This document shows positions 59,900-64,000 of a DNA stretch of 64,000 bases, in pieces. The notes under the pieces were generated by a model. The model saw only the letters and a program-made list of their open reading frames with translations, had not been told where the DNA came from and ran no database searches. The stretch lies in the NCBI RefSeq assembly GCF_019059575.1, contig NW_024881668.1, positions 512,501 to 576,500 on the forward strand, read 5' to 3'. This DNA is from Amphibalanus amphitrite. Its lineage: Eukaryota > Arthropoda > Thecostraca > Balanomorpha > Balanidae. How positions within the stretch are numbered: position 1 is the stretch's first letter; each line of letters starts with the position of its first letter. A program made the position numbers and the translations under genes.

Positions 59900-61064
59900 A
59901 TGTCCACGCTGGGTTCACCCAGACTCCAAATCGGATAGACGAATAGTTCTGATAAAAAGTACCTATTGGTATCTCAACCAAGTGCCACAGTATGCATGTA
60001 TCGTGTGGCCTTAGTGCCACCGGTGCCACAGTGTTTGCGCTGTGCTCTTTCAGAGACCGTACCGACTGGAATTTAGCGACCGCTGACCGTTTCAAAGACT
60101 GTACGGGCGGCAGCGGGCGGTCTGATCCTCGCCTCCGGCAAGAGGGGAGACCGCGCGTCCCCCTGTCGCATTGTGCCGCTGCCGCTCGCGGGATGCGGAC
60201 GAGTCTGTTGAGTGTGTTGTGCCGTCTGCCGTCTCCTCTTCGGGCCATGTAAGTCTCTGCCATGCTGTGTATCAATGAGATAATTGATCCTAGTTATTGC
60301 ATTGATAGATACAAAAACCGGCGCTGAAACGTTCACTTCAATTAATGGCGATCGTCGTCGTCATTCATTTGGCTGCGGCAAATGAAAGTACTACCGGTAG
60401 CGTCGTTTAGCGTCATGCCTTGGAACGAGGCCCAGGTAAATATGTGTAATAGAATGGATTCAGGGTAGTAGGACGTAGGTGCATATTGCATTGCTAAATG
60501 AACATACACAGGCATCTAAGCTGGAAATGACTGAACTGAATTTACTCAAAGGCTCACCAATATTCTTTGGCTGGGACTGCAGTCTAAGCCTAAGAGTAGA
60601 ATTCGTGAGCCTTTGAGTAGGTATTGTTGATCAGTATATTACTGTTATTACATAGGAATATCCGCCTTGTTACAGGAACGCAGGATGCAAGACTGGACAG
60701 GCGACGGGCGACTCAACCGCTCAAGATGTGTAGAATGTGGATGGCGGAGGAGCGGCGGCCGAGGACGTGTGACGTGATAATATCTGAAGCGTGGCTGACT
60801 CGAAAAAGTGTAGACTTATCTTCATGTAAATATGTTTTTCGGAAGTCCTCGGTTTATATTTCTCGGAGCCTCAGCTGCAACCTGCGAATGCCTAGAGCTC
60901 CATATATGTATACCCGGCCGCCTGTGGTTGGCGGCTGCTCCATTCCTGGCAATGAAAAATGGCTAAATGTGCTTGTTTTAAGTAAAAAATATACCACCAG
61001 AGACCGTACAAATGTGTTTGCTAGGGTTTGATCCTTACGGATTTATATATCGCTCATTAAGGAA

Positions 61065-61335
61065 GAGCCTCAAAATCCTTGAGGATTGTCGCCAAGATCC
61101 TTAAAGATTTTGCTACAAATCTTTAAGGAAAAGCCACAAAGTCCTTAAAGATTATTACCAATGTCCTTAAAGACATTGCTAGAGATCCTTAAGGATTTAG
61201 CTAAAAATCCTTACGGATTTTCCGCAGAATCCTTAAGGAATTTCTAACAAAATCCTTAAGGATTGTGTATCAATTTCGTACAAGGATTTTGTTAAGGATC
61301 GTCCTTAAGAAATGCATAGGACTGTCCTTAAGGAT
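61065..61335. repeat. Right array of the ATCCTTAAGGAT motif
   Basis: About 12 sites are present, among them AATCCTTGAGGATT, GATCCTTAAAGATT, AATCCTTACGGATT and AATCCTTAAGGATT, more tightly spaced than on the left. Confidence 0.85.
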
Positions 61336-61348
61336 TTTTTCACTAGGG

Positions 61349-61474
61349 TGTGCTGAAGTCCACGGCGGCTGGTGCAGGTCGTGAGGACTCTCCTCGGCAG
61401 CGCTGATAGAGTGCACGGCCTATCGTCTCTGCGACGTCTGAAGGGTGAGATATGTCCGTGTTGTTCACTCTTAA
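61349..61474 (-). CDS. NLR-C ORF2, linker segment between two insertions
   Basis: It encodes VNNTDISHPSDVAETIGRAL then YQRCRGESS..VDFST, matching the IMEPNAVASEIGRALYRRCG stretch of NLR-A between endonuclease and RT. Only about 42 codons remain between two DNA elements. Confidence 0.85.
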
Positions 61475-62467
61475 CCCGCGCACCGACGGGGGTCTGCGCC
61501 AACTTAGTACCGACGGGGGGGGGGGGGGGGGCGGATGACCGCCCCCCCCTGAGATCTCGAGAACGAAGCAAGATAGCGACAAGCGGTAAACGGCATCGGA
61601 TACGCACGGACAAGGTCTACAATTTTTACAAAGGTCATTTTCAGGTCAGGTCAAAGATGACGTCACAGGGGTCGAAAAAGTCAAAATGGCGGCGCTAGAT
61701 ATGGAGAGGGTTTTTCTCGAATAACTTTCGAAGTAGTCAAGATAGGAACAAACTAAGGGCATCATCGTGATCCTCTCGTCAATCCGCATCGAATGATATA
61801 TATGTTGACCTCGAAAGGTCAAGGTCAAAGGTTGACCTCAAGGTCATCATGTATATCATTCGATGCGTCTTGACGAGCTGAACGCAATGAGACCATCCGC
61901 GCGGCTGTATCTTGTTCCTGTAAGGAGTTATTGGCAAAAAACCTTTGGTGACCTTTGATGACGTCACATGACCTTACAGCTGCCCAACAGCAAAACAGAC
62001 CTCAAGGTTGTGAAGGTTGATCGTATGTGAAGTCATGTATGGTATATGGGGCCATTCCGACCCGTTTTAGTGGTAAAAACAGGGAGTTGATTTTTCCCCC
62101 ATTGACTTATAATGGGGACGTCGCGAAATTGACCTGACCTTAGGTCACCGACATCAAAATTCCGAGATATACAAATTGTAGCTACTAATGACCTAATAAC
62201 ATCCTGCGACTTTCAAAGGCCTCCGACATCTACTGTAGCTCTGGCACGGTGACAAAGTTGCAAAAAAGTGACTTGAGGTTGGGTCATTCAAAGTGACCTG
62301 GTGACCTGACCTTAAAAGTTAGGAGGTTCAAACTTGCACACCATGTGTAAAATTGATGAGGTTATAGTCATACCAAATTTCGCGGCGCTACGCGCCGCGG
62401 TTTACCCGCTATCCGCGAAAAACCTCAGGGGGGGGGCGGATATCCGCCCCCCCCGTCGGTGCGCGGG
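61475..62467. mobile_element. TTAA element rich in AGGTCA half-sites, copy 2
   Basis: The ends CCCGCGCACCGACGGGGG and its reverse complement are flanked by TTAA (61471-61474, 62468-62471). Removal restores P-V-L-R-V in ORF2. By eye there are about 17 AGGTCA/TGACCT half-sites in 993 bp, several in direct pairs (CAGGTCAGGTCAAAG at about 61643, AAAGGTCAAGGTCAAAGG at about 61815). TGACGTCA-like sites lie beside them. G and C runs stand inside both ends. TTAA plus CC-starting ends fits piggyBac-type non-autonomous elements. Confidence 0.88.
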
Positions 62468-63671
62468 TTAAAACCGGAAGCGGAACAGAGCTGAACCGGC
62501 CTTCAATGCGCTTCATGCGTGCCCATATCTGGGTCGTAGGAGTAAAACGGTTTAAGGAACTTACGTAAGTGCGCCATGAAACAGCCTTTGCCTCTTTTAA
62601 AACGCGTCGGGCAAAAGCCCGCGCTTTCTTAAAAGCGATGAGGTTCTCAGTAGTGCCACTCCGGTCAAACTTTCTAAAAGCGCGTTTCCTGGCACGAATC
62701 GCGTCTCCGCATTCCTTGGTCCACCACGGAACAGGAGGACGACGAGGCTGACTCGACGTCTTGGGTATGCACCCGTTTGCGGAATCAATGAGTAGGGACG
62801 TAAACTCCTCTGTGGATATCACAGAGGTGTCGGCTCTGGATAGAACAGAGGCCTCTACGGCGGTCTGGAAATCGCCCCAGTCGGCCTTCCGAAGATTCCA
62901 CCTAGGTGGACGGCTGCCTACTACTGGGGACTCCTGGTGCTCCAGCCACACCGGGAAATGGTCGCTCCCGAGTGGGTCGTCATGGACGAACCAGTTAAAA
63001 AGCTGAGCTAGCTGCGGGCTGGCTAAGCTCAGGTCCAGAGCCGATGTTTGACCGGAGGGTGTTGTAAAATGGGTGCGCTGTCCTGTATTTAAAATACAGA
63101 GCGCCTCATCGCGGATAAAAGATTCTAAAAGTCGACCACGAGTGCCAGTCGTGTCGCAGCCCCACGCCAGGCTATGGGCGTTAAAATCGCCGACTAGCAG
63201 GACCGGAGGTGGAAGTTCATCGACAAGTCGATGTAGCTCAACCACCGGGAGCGCTCTACCTGGTGGTAGGTATAAAGAGCACACGGCCAGTTCCCGGTGG
63301 TTGAAATCAACTCTGGCGGCCACCGCCTGCAAGGGAGTCTGCAGCGGCACCTGGCGCGCAGGTACGCTATGGTGAACCGCCAGAAGCACACCTCCATGGG
63401 CAATGGTCGGGGTATCTAGGTCTCTTCTAAAAACAGAGTAGCCCTTGATGACAAAGGTGACATTTGGCGCTAGCTTGGTCTCCTGGAGACCTAAAACAAG
63501 GGGTGTGCACCAACGGATAAGAGACTGTAGGTCCTGGTAGTTGGCCCGGAGACCTCTACAGTTCCACTGTAGAATAAAAGGCGTGGTTAAAAAGGCGCAA
63601 AAAGGGCGCGTATAACATGAGGCAAAGGCGCACGCAGATACCTGACTGGCCACAAAAAAGGTAAAAAACAC
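62468..63671 (-). CDS. NLR-C ORF2, endonuclease and first linker
   Basis: The frame contains FILQWNCRGLRANYQDLQSL, LGLQETKL, VLLVGDFNAHSLAWG, SALDLSLASPQL and GSDHFPVW, the apurinic-type endonuclease motifs with catalytic residues present. A linker follows with RARKRAFRKFDRSGTTENLI and SSLNRFTPTTQIW. The first 30 or so residues (FFTFFVASQVSACAF) have no counterpart in NLR-A, whose ORF2 starts at QSFLQWNCRG, so the start codon is uncertain. Confidence 0.9.
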
Positions 63672-63750
63672 CGAGAGAAACGCACCTGGTAAAAAAGCGC
63701 AATAGCGCGAAAAAGAAAAGGATAAAAGAGGAAATGACTAGAGTAAATGA

Positions 63751-64000
63751 CTAGACTAAGTCCTCTTTTTCCGAAGAGGCGCTCCCCCCGTAGCGGATAC
63801 GGGGGTGCCCCGAGCCCTCTCGGTAGAGTCTGCCTTCTGCGGAGGCAGATCGGGCGTGACTCAAGCCCTGCTGGGGCTTTTTCGCCCGAGGAGCGTCACC
63901 CTCCGAGGGCGACCAGCTCGGGGGCGTCTGCCGTTTGGCAAGGCGCCCCGGAGCCGCAGGGGGCTGAGGCTGCCCCGACGGGGATGTCGGGGCGGCGGCC
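63751..64000 (-). CDS. NLR-C ORF1, C-terminal end (partial)
   Basis: The frame runs in from the window edge to a TAG at 63751-63753. It is Pro-rich and ends SHARSASAEG..RIRYGGSASSEKEDLV, comparable with the SHARIQYESSGEVIF end of NLR-A ORF1. The zinc knuckles would lie beyond the window. Confidence 0.7.
   Translation of the reverse strand, partial: AAAPTSPSGQPQPPAAPGRLAKRQTPPSWSPSEGDAPRAKKPQQGLSHARSASAEGRLYREGSGHPRIRYGGSASSEKEDLV

Larger units (their letters stand above)
58846..61348. mobile_element. 2.5-kb DNA element with arrays of the CTTAAG-centred palindrome
   Basis: The ends CCCTAGTGAAAAAGTCCTTA and TAAGGATTTTTTCACTAGGG are inverted repeats, flanked by TG (58844-58845, 61349-61350). 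Removing the element with one TG gives the ten-residue spacing seen in NLR-A. Subterminal regions hold about 9 (58858-59085) and 12 (61065-61335) sites of the type AATCCTTAAGGATT, spaced 20 to 35 bases. The middle contains a degenerate MITE-A with a palindrome and unrecognised sequence (59900-61030). No transposase is seen. The superfamily is unknown to me. Confidence 0.85.
55408..64000 (-). mobile_element. Non-LTR retrotransposon NLR-C, interrupted three times, 5' end outside window
   Basis: Order on the minus strand: ORF1 end (64000-63751), ORF2 endonuclease and linker (63671-62468), linker (61474-61349), RT and RNase H (58845-56584) and C-terminal finger with 3' end (55820-55408). The 3' terminus is GCCCCAATCAACAACAACAA. 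Three DNA elements fill the gaps at 61475-62467, 58846-61348 and 55821-56583. At each junction, removing the insert with one copy of its duplication restores codon phase and family residues, compared with NLR-A. NLR-C was therefore intact when invaded. Confidence 0.9.

Noticed and set aside
58849-61345. TA duplication for the palindrome-array element
   Set aside because: TA flanks the GTGAAAAA core, but CCC/GGG outside TA is also inverted. Only removal with a TG duplication restores the spacing of ORF2.

Overview
This is animal nuclear DNA, most probably from an arthropod and plausibly a crustacean. It has spliced genes with GT-AG introns, a BTB gene of the arthropod-expanded tramtrack/lola type, and a very heavy load of non-LTR retrotransposons, DNA transposons and simple repeats. 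The species cannot be fixed from the sequence; a thecostracan such as a barnacle is only a guess.

Host genes. On the minus strand at 2341-3943 are three coding exons of a BTB transcription factor whose later exons lie outside the window. On the plus strand, 11 exons from 7947 to 21985 join without any phase conflict into a 651-residue protein. Its order is KRAB-like, acidic/SSXRD, zinc knuckle, SET (PR) and eight C2H2-type fingers, which is the full architecture of PRDM9. This is the most important content of the window. Intron 1 (about 9.1 kb) is filled with nested transposons. A C-type lectin exon (31224-31921) is split by a retrotransposon tail.

Mobile DNA. A complete non-LTR retrotransposon with both ORFs open and a 13-bp target-site duplication lies at 38423-45044. 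A relative on the minus strand (55408 to beyond 64000) is interrupted by three DNA elements at exactly definable sites: a 763-bp element with a TGA duplication, a 2.5-kb element with arrays of a CTTAAG-centred palindrome and a TG duplication, and a 1-kb TTAA element loaded with AGGTCA half-sites. Removing them leaves ORF2 in register at each junction. Further non-LTR remains lie at 9449-12255 and 23587-25221. DNA elements with recognisable ends include a hAT-like element with GGAGCC arms (15569-16739), a mariner-type element inserted in a 78-bp satellite (25545-30424) and carrying three levels of insertions, a TA-flanked element (53150-54495), a long-inverted-repeat element (12387-14660) and several copies of a TTAA family (MITE-A).

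Tyrosine recombinases. A 759-codon ORF (49144-51423) encodes a Crypton/DIRS-like tyrosine recombinase. A second, truncated relative (51767-52755) runs into the end of an SGNH hydrolase, and a 15-bp motif recurs at the joints. Other pieces of such elements lie at 35580-35772 and 37396-38076. A frameshifted gene at 45863-46650 may be a viral insertion, and a P-element-like transposase end lies at 47373-48242 with a partial duplicate at 54717-55163.

The remaining DNA is non-coding as far as I can see. No rRNA, tRNA or CRISPR was found. Exon and element boundaries were read by eye from splice signals, reading phase, terminal inverted repeats and target-site duplications.
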